Part shown: piece after piece, positions 1 to 11,335 of the stretch
Position numbering within the stretch: position 1 is the stretch's first letter
Layout of the letters: each line of letters starts with the position of its first letter
Source: Gentiana macrophylla
Lineage: Eukaryota > Streptophyta > Magnoliopsida > Gentianales > Gentianaceae
Length of the DNA: 64,000 bases
Assembly: GCA_026214975.1 (NCBI GenBank)
Contig: CM047814.1
Location: forward strand, 19,739,541-19,803,540
Reading direction: 5' to 3'
The notes under the pieces: model-generated
What the model saw: only the letters and a program-made list of their open reading frames with translations
Database searches by the model: none
Told to the model about the DNA's origin: nothing
Translations under genes and position numbers: made by a program

Positions 1-150
1 AGCGCTTCAAAAAGCTGTGGTTCGCCGACTCAATCACGAGGCGCATAATGGCACCGCTTGAGGGCTTCACTAATCATAGAATACAAGTCAAGGGCCATCG
101 ACTTAGATGTGCAAATGGGAGATTATGCACCCTTCCGAACATAAAAGGTA

Positions 151-300
151 ACATTTCTTGTGGTCGATCTCCAGTCAAATTACAACATGATAATCGGAGC
201 GCCCGCGTTAAAGCGGTTTAAATGGTCACTTCTATCCCGCATCAGTGGGCAAAATTTTACGTCGGGGGCGATTGGGTCGGGCGTCGATCGGTGAGCCATA
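151..300 (+). pseudogene. Aspartic protease end, gypsy pol fragment
   Basis: From 151 the + frame reads TFLVVDLQSNYNMIIGAPAL. This matches the C-terminal part of plant Tat-type retroviral proteases, where a VVD...YN.ILGRP segment follows the catalytic part. The active-site DTG/DGG region would lie before the window or in the stop-rich first 120 bases. The frame is lost soon after 300 and no intact protease can be read. Positions 300-680 hold only decayed pol spacer. Confidence 0.55.
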
Positions 301-682
301 ACCGTCCTCACCTATATACATGAAATGAGGATGTGAAACAAGAAAGCTCGCATCGGCGGCTGAGAACATGGAGAACATCAACATGATCCGGGTGGTTGGA
401 GAGCCTTCACTGTTAAAGTGGAATGTGAGACAACGCAAGTCATGGATGAACGACTTTCTGGCATACTGTGGATGATGAGTTGGTCGAGGTAATCATTAAC
501 GCTGACTACCCCGAGCGAGAAGATCAAGATAGGCGCGGTGAGTCTCGAGAGAGAAAGAAAGTTTGATTAAGTTACTAAAGGAGAACCTAGGTGCATTTTG
601 CATTTTCTGGGTGATTTACGGACATGAGAGGAGTTGAGGCCGGCGTTGCCTTCATCATCATCTCAGCGTAGACTCTACCTTC

Positions 683-1490
683 AAACTAATGACGTGGCCA
701 GACACGACAATTCACAATCAAAAAAGAGCCGCGGTTAAGGTAGAGGTCGGAAAGCTTCTTCAGGTTGGAATCATAAAGGAGCTAGCTTATCCCACATGGT
801 TAGCGAACGTGGTAATGGTGAAAAAGCACAACGTCAAGTGGAGAATGTGCGTCAACTTCACGAGACATCAACAAAGTCTGTCCGAAATATCCTTATCAAA
901 TTCCAAGGATTGATCGGTTAGTTGATTTTATTTCTGAGTTTGAAACTTTGAGCTTCTTGGAGCATATTCGGATTATCATCAGGTGCGGATGGCTGAGTCC
1001 GACAAAGAATAAAAGGCTTTCAGAGCTGCTGGGGGCCTTTACTATTACGAAATGATGCCATTCGGGCTGAGAAATGCGGGCTCAACTTATCAGAGGATGG
1101 TCAACAAAGTTTTCGGTTCGCAGATTGGGAAAAATATGGAGGCCTACATAGACGATATGGTTGTCAAATCTAAAGGTGATGGTCACCCGTCGACCTCCAG
1201 GAGACGTTCGATAATGTCCGCAAGCACTCAATGAAACTCAATCCGTCCAAATGTACATTTGGCGTCCAGGCAGGCAAGTTTCTTGGGTTTATGGTTAGTC
1301 GTCGTGGCATCGAGGCTAATCCGGAAAAAATACAGGCTTTGCTCGACATGCAAGAACCCACGACCATCAAAGAAGTTTAGAGGCTCAATGGCAGAATCAT
1401 AGCGTTGGGTCGTTTCATCTCAAAATCAGCAGAGAAATGTCTCCCCTTCTTCAAAATACTCAAAGGTGACAAAACCTTCTCATGGAATCT
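683..1490 (+). pseudogene. Reverse transcriptase, degenerate gypsy pol
   Basis: Successive frames give recognisable Ty3/gypsy RT blocks. The N-terminal primer-grip side appears as VEVGKLLQVGIIKELAYPTWLANVV followed by KWRMCVNF (about 740-860). The palm block is MMPFGLRNAGSTYQRMVN (from 1052). The catalytic YIDDMVVKS box lies at about 1145-1170 and retains both aspartates. These blocks sit in different frames with stops between them, for example just after 909. At least two frameshifts separate the first and second blocks. The catalytic motif survives, but the gene is a pseudogene. Confidence 0.85.
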
Positions 1491-2390
1491 GAGTGATCAT
1501 AAGATTTTCAATATTTGAAGGAGTATCTAGGAAGCCACCTATTTTGGTTAGCCCTATAGAAGGAGATATTTTGTTTTTGTACTTGGCGGCCTTGGACCGG
1601 GCTATTGCCGCCGTTCTTGTCAAAAAGGCCGGAACCCTCCAAAATAACGTTTATTATGTAAGAAAAGGCTCGATCGGTGGAGGGTCACTATTTTAATGTT
1701 GAAAAGTTATCCTACTCGTTTGTTATCATTTGCCCGCAAACAGGGGGCTACTTTACTTCGCACACTATAATTATTTTAACGGATAGTCAATGCCAAATAT
1801 TACATAGGGCTCGACCTTTTAGGTCGCGCTTGCTCCGATAGGCTATCGAAATCATCGAGTTTGATATTCGGTATCGACCGAAGAAAAGCTATCAAAGCTC
1901 AAGCATTATCGGATTTTATTGTTGAGACAAGTTTATTTCGCCTCAACCGATTTTGCCCGTACCACTTGGGCCAGCTGCGCCCCAAGCAAACCCGATCGAT
2001 CTTTGGCGGCTATATGTCGACGGATCGTCAAGTCGAAAATGGTTGTGGGGCGGTGTTATTTTAATGGAGCCGGGACACGGAGGAAATCGAAAAAGATCTA
2101 AGGTTCGAGTTCCCGGACATGAATAATCAAGCCGAATATGAAGCAGTTATAGCCGGACTTAAACTCGCAAAGGAGCTAAAGGTGGAAAATGTTGAAGTCT
2201 ACTATGATTCTCAGCTCATCGTCAACCAAATCTCATAGGACTATGGTACGCGTTGAGGCATCCTCGAAAAATACGGTGAGATTGTCCGACGATTGAGAGC
2301 CAACTTCAACTATTGTGAATTCATCAGAGTTCGAAGAGAGGATAACGAACGAGAAGATTATCTCTCTAAGCTATCTTTGGAGGAGAAATT
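1490..2390 (+). pseudogene. RNase H domains, degenerate gypsy pol
   Basis: The stretch follows the RT connection region. One frame shows a plant Tat-type RNase H block (RPKKAIKAQALSDFIVE-like, near 1875-1925). A second block, NNQAEYEAVIAGLKLAKELK (about 2120-2185), is followed by a YYDSQLIVNQIS segment. The AEYEA glutamate and the YDSQL aspartate are RNase H catalytic-type residues. An internal stop follows the VNQIS segment at about 2237, and frames shift several times. The domain is recognisable but non-functional. Confidence 0.75.
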
Positions 2391-2539
2391 GCGGACCCTT
2401 CAATAATAATAGAGTATCTTGTTGTACCCGCCGTCGAAATAACATAAATCATGGAGATCGATGCACCAACGCCGACTCCGTGCTGGATCGACGAAATTCA
2501 AGCGTACATAGATCATGCACCTTGCCCGCTGAGGCAGAT

Positions 2540-3187
2540 AAATCTCGCGCACTCATAAAAAGAGCGGTCAGGTACATTATACATGACGGAACGCTCTACA
2601 AAAGGTCTACCACTAAACCTTTATTACGGTGTGTCCGAGAGGAGGAAAGCAAGAAAATACTTATGGAGCTTCACCAAGGAGTGTGTGGGGGCCATCCCGC
2701 TAGTCGCTCCTTAGCACAAAAGGTTATCACAACGGGGTATTATTGGCCGACAATCCTTAAGGATTCGGAGAAGCTAGTTAGAGAATGTCCGAAATGCCAA
2801 AAACATGCGGACATCCCGAGGATACCATCGGTCGAGCAGAGCATTGTGGTCGCGCCTTGGCCTTTCGACATGTGGGGACTTGATCTCATCAGACCATTTC
2901 CGCCAGGGAGGGGCGGATGCAAAGTTATCATAGTAGGTGTGGATTATTTCACAAAATGGATCGAGGCCAAGCCTATGGTCAAGATAGGAGCAAAAATGCG
3001 GGTTATTTCCCATACGACCAGGTATGGTCTCGTTTCGGTATCCCACGGGCAGTGGTGTCAGACCACGGTCCATAATTCAGGAAGGAATTCTCAAGTTTTT
3101 GCGAGGAATTCAAGGTCAAGCATTGTCAATCATCTGTAGCTTATCCCCTAGGGCAATGGCCAAGCTGAGGCCGGCAACAAACAGATA
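2540..3187 (+). pseudogene. Integrase N-terminal half, gypsy pol (interrupted by nested insertion)
   Basis: The frame contains an HHCC zinc-binding region: H in ELHQGVCGGHP, then CPKCQKH (about 2660-2810). The start of the catalytic core follows as WPFDMWGLDLIRPFPPG and then VGVDYFTKWIEAKPM (about 2855-2975). The first catalytic aspartate sits in GLDL. Downstream a frameshift carries the reading into another frame near 3000, with the VSDHG-type region readable at about 3055. The sequence then runs into the copia insertion at 3193. The C-terminal half lies at 11916-12432. Confidence 0.85.
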
Positions 3188-3192
3188 ATTAA
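3188..3192. repeat. Target-site duplication ATTAA, left
   Basis: ATTAA directly precedes TGTTGG at the left edge of the nested copia element. The same five bases follow CCAACA at the right edge (11916-11920). A 5-bp direct repeat bracketing TG...CA ends is the normal LTR-retrotransposon integration footprint. Confidence 0.93.
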
Positions 3193-4540
3193 TGTTGGTC
3201 CCTTGAAAAGACTTTGGTTAAGTTTAGAGGGGGGTGAATAAACTTAACACTTAAAACTTTTGGAGTTGCCAAACTCAGCCAGGTCAGTAGTCTGCTGACT
3301 ATTGATGTTACTGAATTTGTTGTAGCGGAATATATCAAAATTAAGCCTTATTAATTGTTGTTGAAATATGATACTAAGTATTGGATACTCAGCAGTGTAA
3401 GTGTGTGATTCAGTTGCTAGTTTCAGTAGGTTGATGTGATAACTATGATGATTGCAAAAAGTAAATGCAGAAAATAAGTAGGCAAGATTTATAGTGGTTC
3501 TAGGTGGTGTAATCATGTCAGTCCACTCTTCTCCTGTGATGTTGAAGGAAATTCACTAAAGATCCTTGAGGTTGCAATTACAAAAATCCCTAAGTTGTTT
3601 GTCCTTCACCAATGACTATGATTTCACAAACTGAACACTTGAAACAGGTAGGATTGCTGCTCCAAAGTATTCCATTGGTCCTTGAAGGGTAGGATTGCCT
3701 CTTTACCGGCTCCACCACAAACAACAGTTCTTGACACCTAAGTTCTTCTCTGTCTTCAGCAGGTTTCTTGTAAAAGAAAGATTGAATCAAGTAAATGATT
3801 CAATTATCGCCGACTTGATCGGGGCGAAATGATCGTGACTTGAAGTCTTCAAGTGTGTGTACTTGATGTAACTTGATAGCATGTTACACTTGAAGAAATT
3901 TCTAGATCAGTAAGTTTAAGCTCAGTGTATGTCAGCAGGGTGATTTTCTTGATTAAGATCTTGATAGCTTCGAATTGATTATCTGTTGTTCATCAATTTT
4001 CATCACTTGTATCTGAATCACGAGTCTTCTATTTATAGGTAAGAATCATGTGACTTATGTTTGAATTTCAAACATAGCCGTTTCAGACTTGTATCTATCT
4101 TGACTTTCTTTTTGTCTCTGTTCATAAATCGACACTTTATCGATCGACTTTTGTCGATTTTTATTTATCCACCCTTTGACTTGTATCAATTGGATAAATC
4201 TCTGAATCTTTCCAACGTTCCTTTTATCTTGGCCATTTATTTGTTGACAAAATGAAGGCTTGTAATCCATCCTTATCTTTTTAATCTTCCAGTGTAACCT
4301 TTGATTAAAGCGAGATTTACATTCAGCAAATATCCGTAGTATATCAGTCTGCTGATGTTCATCTTTGTTAGCTGACTTTAGTCTGATGTGTTTTAATAAC
4401 ACTTCAGCCAACTACTTCTCATCTAACTTTTTATTGTGAAGTTAGAGTACACCATTTTGAACATAACTAAGTTCCAATCACCACTTAACATTATGGAACT
4501 TAGACCTTGTACACAAGGTATATGTAATAAGTTTAGGTCA

Positions 4541-5205
4541 TTTCTACCCCATTAAAAACTTAGCGGTTTATCTTTGTTGGACACGGAATCATCAAAAATA
4601 ACTTATATGGGCGCCACATCATATGCCATGTTGGATCTACGTGGCGGTGGGTCCCATTCTACCCATTACTAAAAATAAAAAGTTGATCCATGCGAGGATT
4701 CAAACCAGCGACTGGTGGTAAACTATCAAGTACTTTTCCATCTAAGCTACAACTTTAATTTTTATACCATGACAAGATTTATTACTTATGCATAATAATT
4801 TTCCTTGTTAATTTGATGTAGTTCTTTTTTATAATTTTTTTACTATCTAATCACCACTAAATGTAAGTGGATTTAGAATTATCATATACATTAATAAAGT
4901 GATTAATTTTTTTGAAACACAGTGATTATTTTTTTTGAAACACGGTGATTAAATATATTAGACTATAATGTTTGGTTCTAAAAAAGACTATAGTGTTTGA
5001 TATACAATTTGATTATCATTAATTAATGTAATAATTATGATATTAAAAAATTTGACCGAATATATACAAATTAATAGTAAGATAAGAAAAAAATTTGTAA
5101 TTATTACTCTCTTTTTTATTTTTTTATTTTAACAACAACAACAACTACTACTTAATTATCTTGTGGGATATAATTATTACTCTTCTGGTAGAGTAAGGTC
5201 GACTT

Positions 5206-5267
<62 letters not shown>

Positions 5268-5780
5268 AAGAAGAAGAAGAAGAAGAAGAAGAAGAATAAG
5301 AATAATAGGTAATAAAAAAAATAAAAAAACATTATGCAAGAGCTCTTATATATATATCATCTACAGTTAAATTAATTTTGTAAATAAGTTTATTTAAATT
5401 AGGCACATACAATGTTGGAAGAAATGTTATTGTGCATAAGTAATTACTTGTGTCATAATGTACATATTGAAGTTATAGCTTGGATGGCAAAATTTTTAGT
5501 ATTTTACCACAAGGTCGCCGGTTTGAATCCTTTTTCCCTCAACTTTTTATTTTTAGTAAATGGAGGATAAATGGGACCCACAAGCCATGTAGGATCCCAC
5601 GTGGCTGCCACGTAATCAACTTTAAAATATTCCGGTGCTCAGTCAGCAATATCCAGCGGATAGGACTAAAATCCAAAAAAAATAATCCAACTTAGAGGAC
5701 TATTTTCCTCACCGGAGCAGGAACATGACTAAAATCCAAAATATGCCAACTTAGATGACTAAAATCCTAATTTTTCCGTA
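4541..5780. mobile_element. Inverted-repeat DNA element (Mutator/foldback-like MITE) inside the LTR
   Basis: The sister LTR lacks this segment and runs on across it with other sequence, so it arrived after the LTR pair formed or replaced about 130 bp. It contains long imperfect inverted repeats. About 4631-4765 is the reverse complement of about 5468-5612, including GTGGGTCCCAT, ACTAAAAATAAAAAGTTG and GGATTCAAACC blocks. No transposase ORF is present. Exact ends and target duplication were not resolved. The superfamily call is a guess from the long inverted repeats. Confidence 0.65.
5208..5296. repeat. (AAT)n-(AAG)n compound microsatellite
   Basis: A run of AAT triplets passes directly into a long run of AAG triplets. 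It lies in the core of the inverted-repeat DNA element and creates a spurious polyleucine reading on the other strand. Confidence 0.95.
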
Positions 5781-6155
5781 GGTCCTTAGTAAGTCTCTTG
5801 ACTAGACACTCTCTCGACCAAGATAGTCTGCTTTGATAAAGTCGGTGACTATTCTGATCTTGTTTGATCAAACCTATATAAAGATCAAACTCTAGTAAAC
5901 CTATACATTTAATCTAGACATCTTTTTGCCTTTGCTCTATAACAGCTAGTCTGACACTCATCATTAAAACAAAACAATATGTCCAACAATTTCCCCATTT
6001 TTAGTGTTGATACCAATACCCTCATATATAAAAAGCAAAAGATAAAGACACAAAAACAGAACAAATTTAGTCATTCTCCATTAAAATCATATTTGTTCAA
6101 AATTATTGCAAACTAGAATCAGCAAAAGGATAAATGCATAAAAGAGTGTGCTGAT

Positions 6156-7671
6156 CTAGTTCATGTCCCTGTCTTGTTCTTTCTTCTCATGGAACTTTCT
6201 GATTTCCTTGATAATATCTATCATCCATTGATTTTCCATAGTGGAAAAATCAACCCAGGCTTCAGGTAAAGTTAACCTTATATTATGAACATTGAAGCAT
6301 TGTCCCATGTAGAAGTGTTTGAATTCCTCTAGTGAATCCCTTGTTGTCTGAGTTCCCGTTTGTGAATCCACTTGTTATGCGAGTTCCCGTATCTTTGGTA
6401 CCTCCAGCCATTTGTCCAGCAAAATCACCAGCAGGTTCTTCAACATGATAATCTGCCCTTGGTGTCCTGACAACTATGGCTTTTGTCATGTCCCATTCAG
6501 CAGGTTTAGGACCCTCTTCAACAATATCTCCAAAGGTCTCCTTTATTGCAGGTTCTTGTGCAGGTTGAGGTTCATGCACTACCTCCAAGACAGGTACTTC
6601 TTCAAAAATTGGTACATGTACCTGTTGGGGCTCAATAGCTACTTCTTCTTCCTCAGGAATCTGGAACTCCTTATCGCTGAAATCATAGTCAACAAGTTGT
6701 TCTTCAGTAAGGTAAACAACAGCTTGCTGGCTATCTTTGCCCTCGGTAGCCTTTGCTTCAGCAGCTTGTGCCACAGTAATCTGTTCCACAGCAGCCCGTT
6801 CTACAACAACCTCCACACCATGCACATGGGATTCCTCCAATCCCAACAAAAGTTTCAACCTTTGTCCCAGAACTGTTTGTTCCTCAGTGACTTGGACCTC
6901 CTGTTCCAACCTTTGTTCAGTTGCTGTCTGATCCTCGGCAGATTGAACCTCTAAATCTTCAAATATGGCCTCATTTTCTTTCAAAACACCATGAGCCTCA
7001 ACTATCTCTTTTAAGGTTTCAGAGGCGTGTGATAACACTTCATCAGTGTTAATGTTGTCTTGGTACTGTGCTGATCCTTCAGAATAGACATCATATACTT
7101 CAACCATTAAAGTGTCAGACATACTGATCATCATGTTATCTTCAAGAGTTATCTCAGCATTAATTCGAGCTTCCAAATACTCCATAGTAACATTCTCCAT
7201 GTCTTCATCCATATTACCAGTCTGCTGGCCCTCAGCAGACTTGCCATCATCAACATATTGATCTGCTGTTTTGTCTTTAGACCCCTGTCCTACATCCTCA
7301 GTGGGTCTTTCCAATGCAGTGCCACTTGGTTGGCCCGGAAACGAAGGGTGATCATCATCAGAATTTGAAAATGATGAGTCATCATTGTCAGGTGCATCTT
7401 GTGGTTCTCTGAACATAATGCTTCCTCTTTGCTTCTCTCTTTCAATAATATCCAGTAGCCTCACTTGCAGTTCAGATGTATCAATCAGTCCAAGCAAGTT
7501 CTCTACTCCCAACTGGTTAAATGACCATTCTTCAAAATCATTCATTGGTTCTTCATCTGGTCTTTGTCTCTTAAAAAAACCAAACTTCCACTCAAAGTAA
7601 TCTTCAATTTTCTTGAAGTTGGGATCTACCTTTTCCTTCGTAGACTTCTTTTCCCTTATTTCAAAAGGCAT
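6156..7671 (-). CDS. Acidic ORF of unknown function in the copia element
   Basis: One open frame of 462 codons runs 7671-6283. A frameshift near 6300-6370 carries on to a stop at 6156. The product is strongly acidic, rich in Glu, Val, Ala and Gln, with heptad-like stretches (EQRLEQEVQVTEEQ, AAVEQITVAQAAEAKATEG) suggesting coiled coil. It has repeated EEVPVLEVVHEPQPAQEP-type low-complexity parts. The N-terminus is different: basic at first, then aromatic (KKIEDYFEWKFGFFKRQRPDEEP). No signal peptide or membrane segment is evident. It sits between integrase and 3' LTR, where RT/RNase H belongs in copia. Sireviruses carry extra ORFs near this place, but after RNase H. It could be such an ORF or captured sequence; function unknown. 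Confidence 0.6.
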
Positions 7672-7806
7672 TGTGGGCCTTCTTGAAGCAGGTTTCTCGG
7701 CTTGTTGTCCTCTACAAAGGTTTCAACAAGATGAGTCAAATATCTACATCAGATACAAATAGGTGATGGGTTCTTGAGGTTGTAAATTTGTACCTACCAC
7801 CTCCAA

Positions 7807-8383
7807 CTATTCAACACTTGGGTTCCTACGAGTCTCATGTTCTACCGGAGGATCTTCAACAATTTTCCTTTCCACGAGTTGTAGCATCTGGCGGGGTCTT
7901 GAGCGAGTTTGAAACTTCCACATGAGTTGATTCAAAAGTGTGTTGTGGTTCTTCAATTTGTTGCTTACCAGCAATCTCAGCAGCCTCAGTAGGCTCAACA
8001 TCTTGTGTTGTTTCAACAACTTTTTCTTCTACTTCAGCTTTCTTTTGGGCCTCCAGAACCCTCAGTTCTCTGCCCTTTCCATGGACTCTCTTTTTGGCAA
8101 CCTGTTTCCTTCTTTTTGCAGGTTGTTGCTCAGCTTCAAAAAGTTCTTTTTCCAACTGCTCTTTGTTAGCAACTTTCCTCTTTCTTTTATCTTCTTTTTG
8201 TTGTTCTCTTAATATCTCAACAGGAGTCTTCTTTGTAGCTTTAGTAGGGGGATCAACAGATCCTTGAACTGCATCTATTGTTGCATCAGTAGTGTTACCA
8301 GCAGGTTCTTCAGCAGAGGCAGAATCAAAAACCTTTAAGTCATATATCTTTTCCAAAACATCAACATATTCTGGATCAGTGAC
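7807..8383 (-). pseudogene. Basic/acidic linker ORF following integrase in the copia element
   Basis: The frame continues from the integrase after a single TAG (8384-8386). It reads a charged region containing KKTPVEILREQQKEDKRKRK, a basic KRRKQVAKKRVHGKGR cluster that resembles a nuclear localisation signal, and then an acidic EVEEKVVETTQDVEPTEAAE stretch. It loses frame at about 7850. No RT motif is present. It probably forms the first half of the same product as the acidic ORF downstream, with decay at 7672-7856. Confidence 0.5.
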
Positions 8384-8986
8384 TTAGAGATTCTCAGCAG
8401 GTTCTGAAACTTCATCTTCCATTCCAGTGAACTTAGGTTCATCAAACATAACATGTATTGATTCTTCATGTTTCAATGTCCTTTTGTTCAGTAACCTAAA
8501 AGCCTTGCTGACAGAAGAATATCCCAAAAAGATTCCTTCATCTGATTTTGGTTGGAATGTTTTCAGTTGTTCCTTATGATTTAAAATAAAACATTTGCTA
8601 CCAAATGGATGGAAATAAGATATATTTGGTTTCCTTCCATTCCATATCTCATAAGGTGTCTTCAGCAGCTTCTTGTTCACTGAGGTTCTATTTTGTGTGC
8701 AGCATGCTGTATTGATTGCTTCAGCCCAGTATCTTTCAGGTAGTAATGCTTCACAAATCATAGTCCTCCCTGCTTCTTTCAAGGTTCTATTTCTCCTCTC
8801 GGAAACCTTATTTTGCTGAGGTGTTCCAGCAGCTGCTAATTGATGCAGCACACCATTTTGTTCACAATAATCTCTTATGACTTTATTAAGAAACTCAGTA
8901 CCCTTGTCTGATCTGATCTTCACTACTGGCAAACTTTTCTCATTTTGCAGTCTCTTCAAAAGTTCAGGCATCTTTTGAAGTCTCAC
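8384..8986 (-). pseudogene. Copia integrase catalytic core, C-terminal part
   Basis: The frame shows the second catalytic region IRSDKGTEFLNKVIRDYCEQ. GVLHQLAAAGTPQQNKVSERRNRTL follows, containing the catalytic-type glutamate (copia consensus PQQNGVVERKNRTL, here with G to K and V/A to S changes). The integrase C-terminal GRKPNISYFHPFGSKCFILN and EGIFLGYSSVSKAFR segments come next. These are diagnostic for Ty1/copia integrase. The frame ends at a TAG at 8384 where related elements would continue toward RT. Confidence 0.9.
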
Positions 8987-9004
8987 TTTTCTTGTTCATA
9001 ATAA

Positions 9005-9547
9005 TTACCAAGTGTATCTTGAATAATCATCCACAACTACCAGAGTGTACTTCTTTTCTGTTACACTTGTTGGTATCACTGGTCCAAATAAATCCATATG
9101 CATTAGCTCCAAAACTCTCTTTGTTGATTGTTTAATCTTGGACTTGAAGCTTGACTTTGTTTGTTTACCTTGCTGACATGCATCACATATATCATCCTTT
9201 TTGAATGTGATCTCAGGTAAATCACTCACCAACTTCTTTTTCACTAACTGATTGATATCATAAAAATTAAGATGATTCAACTTATTATGCCATAACCAAT
9301 TTAGTTCTGACTTGGTATGCACAATTAGGCATGTCTCTGGAACAACAGTAGACCAATCCACAATATACATGTTTTGTTGTCTTCTTCCAGCCAACACAAC
9401 TTGTTCACCTCTTTCACTAATGACAATACAGTAACCTTTGTCAAAAGTGACCTTGTAACCCATGTCACAAAATTGACAAGTACTCAGTAGGTTGTAGTCT
9501 AATCCTTCCACAAGTATAACATTCCTGATAGTCAATCCATTCCTCAC
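9005..9547 (-). pseudogene. Copia GAG-pre-integrase and integrase zinc domain
   Basis: The N-terminal part reads LVEGLDYNLLSTCQFCDMGY, the usual junction of protease and GAG-pre-integrase. LWHNKLNHLNFYDINQLVKK and CDACQQGKQTKSSFK then give the HHCC zinc site. The core opens with LELMHMDLFGPV (first catalytic Asp) and ends DDYSRYTW at a stop at 9005. The following frame resumes at 8986, so one short break separates the two integrase halves. Positions 9548-10006 hold the decayed protease region; I did not see an intact DSGAS/DTG motif there, although minus-strand CSRHMTKN...-type text near 9640-9680 fits the segment before it. Confidence 0.88.
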
Positions 9548-10006
9548 CAGTGTTCCATACCCTCTTGTATATCATGGTGTATTCTTGTTTCCAAAATTGA
9601 CTCTTGGACCATCCTTTGCCACATAGTTTGTCAAACAGTGTTTATTCTTTGTCATATGTCTGGAACATCCACTGTCAAAGTACCAGACACCCTACAAAAG
9701 AAAGTTAATGTATTTTAGGTACCCAAAACTGTTTGGGTCCATAGTGGTCAGTGGTAAGCATGACCCTTGGCAAATTTCCATAAGGTCTTCTTTGAAAAGC
9801 ATTACACTTTTGTTCATATATGTATCTTATATTTTCATAAATTCTAACATTTTGTTGTGTAGGATTCACATATGGTTTCTGGCATTTTGGTACATAATGC
9901 TGTTTGAAGTGTTTTCTATTGTTAGAAGCACTAGCATAACTATTAGGTTGCTAACTATTAGGAACGGCCATGTAATGTGGAGTCTGTTGAGGTCCCTACT
10001 GAGGTC

Positions 10007-10582
10007 TTAAATAAGTCCTCTGCTGAGTCCTCTGTTGATTCCATTGTTGAGGTCTAGGCCTAGCATTGTGGTTATGTCTATTGTTTCTAGCAGTAGGGGC
10101 AGGAACATTCCAATCTTCATCAGTAGGGAACAATCTACCTTTCCCCTTGAGATAAGTATCCCTTGAATGATTAACATTTTTAGGTTTGGGATTCTTATAT
10201 TTGGAATATTTCTTTTGCCCTTTTGTGGTCCAACAGACTTTGCAGCAGGTCTGCTATCATCAGGTCTAGAATGTCCAGCAGTCCTACCTTTGGATTTACC
10301 CTTTTTGTTAGGTACTGTTGACCTTTTAGACTTCTGATTTTGCTTCTTTGAAGTCTTCTCAGTAGGATTTACTGCCTCAAAAACCTTTTTGGGAGTTGGA
10401 TCTTGTGCAGGCACAAACTTATGACCAATTCTGGTACTAGGTTCAGTAACCTTACTGGATCCACCCTTAGTAGATTTTTGAGTATCAAATTCAAGGCCTG
10501 TTCTATCACCATAAGGCTTTCCAGATTTGAATGCGGTGGTGGAACTAGATTGTTCGGTGATTAGCGACTCACGATTGTACAA
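10007..10582 (-). pseudogene. Gag-pol linker, basic low-complexity, copia element
   Basis: A Ser/Lys/Pro/Gly-rich open frame (KKQNQKSKRSTVPNKKGKSKGR) lies between the zinc knuckle and the protease/GAG-pre-integrase region. Copia elements with long linkers, for example Sirevirus relatives, have such sequence here. The last third shifts out of frame. No enzymatic motif is visible. Positions 10583-10890 are stop-rich linker remnants. Confidence 0.5.
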
Positions 10583-10893
10583 TGAGACTTATGGTGATTC
10601 TATTCATAATCTTTTCCTTTCCTTTGAGAGTTCTTAATTCGACATTTAATATTTGAATTTACGCTTGAAGAGCTTTTTTTCGGCCTTCACAATCTCATAA
10701 GCAGATTGTTTTTCCTTAGTTGATTAAGGATGGCATCAAACTTTCGGCATTGAGGAGTGTTTATAGATGAGAATTGTATACCTACCTCCTCGATTTCATC
10801 CATATTGGCCATTAAAGCATAATCATCCATATCATTTATGAGTGTAGTGTCATCGATTCATTTCTCTTTTGATTCCACTTCATAGCAGATTCA

Positions 10894-11335
10894 TCATCGA
10901 CAACCAATGCTTTCTTGCGGATCTTCTTTCTTTGATTCTTGTTCTTGATAGATTTGGACAATCAGTGCGAAATGTCGAGGTTTCTTGAAATTGAACCAAA
11001 GATAATCGAGTTCCTTCTTTTGTTTCAAACCAGGACAGTCAGGTTTGAAGTGTCCTGGTTTCTTGCAATGAAAGCACAATTAGTCATTATCTTTCTTGGA
11101 TTCTTCCTTCTTCTTTTCACTTATTTCTTGTTGAAATTCCTTGGAGAACATCTTCATGTTTTCATCATTCTGATTTTCTTGCTCAGTAGGGCTATTTGCT
11201 CTTGCATCTCATCCAGTAGATCATCTTGAGCACCTGATGATTCTTCTTTATGTGTAGCAGCCAAAACAGTAGTGGTTGGTTCTTCCTTTTCAATTTCAGG
11301 AACAAGTTTCTTACTGAATTCATATGCCTCATCCT
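10894..11335 (-). pseudogene. Gag C-terminus with CCHC zinc knuckle, copia element
   Basis: The frame reads CFHCKKPGHFKPDC, a perfect CX2CX4HX4C nucleocapsid knuckle. A second partly decayed knuckle follows (FNFKKPRHFALIVQ, where cysteines are lost by mutation or frameshift). Upstream at 11100-11335 the strand encodes charged gag sequence (KKKEESKKDN; DEMQEQIALL in a neighbouring frame). At about 11335 gag runs straight into LTR sequence, so the gag N-terminus, leader and PBS are deleted. Confidence 0.85.

Larger units (their letters stand above)
3193..5988 (-). repeat. 3' LTR of the nested copia element (contains a DNA-element insertion)
   Basis: It begins TGTTGG at 3193 and ends CCAACA at 5988. 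Its segments 4280-4540 and 5781-5988 match 11335-11600 and about 11700-11915 of the opposite LTR closely. Internal to the element, next to 5988, the minus strand has a purine-rich AAAAATGGGGAAAT that fits a polypurine tract. Removing the 1240-bp insertion at 4541-5780 leaves an LTR of about 1.56 kb. Confidence 0.8.

Noticed and set aside
4660..4760. tRNA-like or SINE element (GGATTCAAACC box)
   Set aside because: GGATTCAAACC recurs as part of the long inverted repeat of the DNA element, and no A box or cloverleaf could be built.
5148..5339. Polyleucine/polyisoleucine minus-strand frame
   Set aside because: It is only the reverse reading of the (AAT)n-(AAG)n microsatellite.
6412..6954. 180-codon + strand frame opposite the acidic copia ORF
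   Set aside because: Antisense shadow with hydrophobic cysteine-rich composition caused by the acidic/glutamine-rich sense strand; no family match.
7938..8267. Ser/Cys-rich + strand frames that look like membrane proteins
   Set aside because: Shadows of the Lys/Glu-rich minus-strand copia linker.
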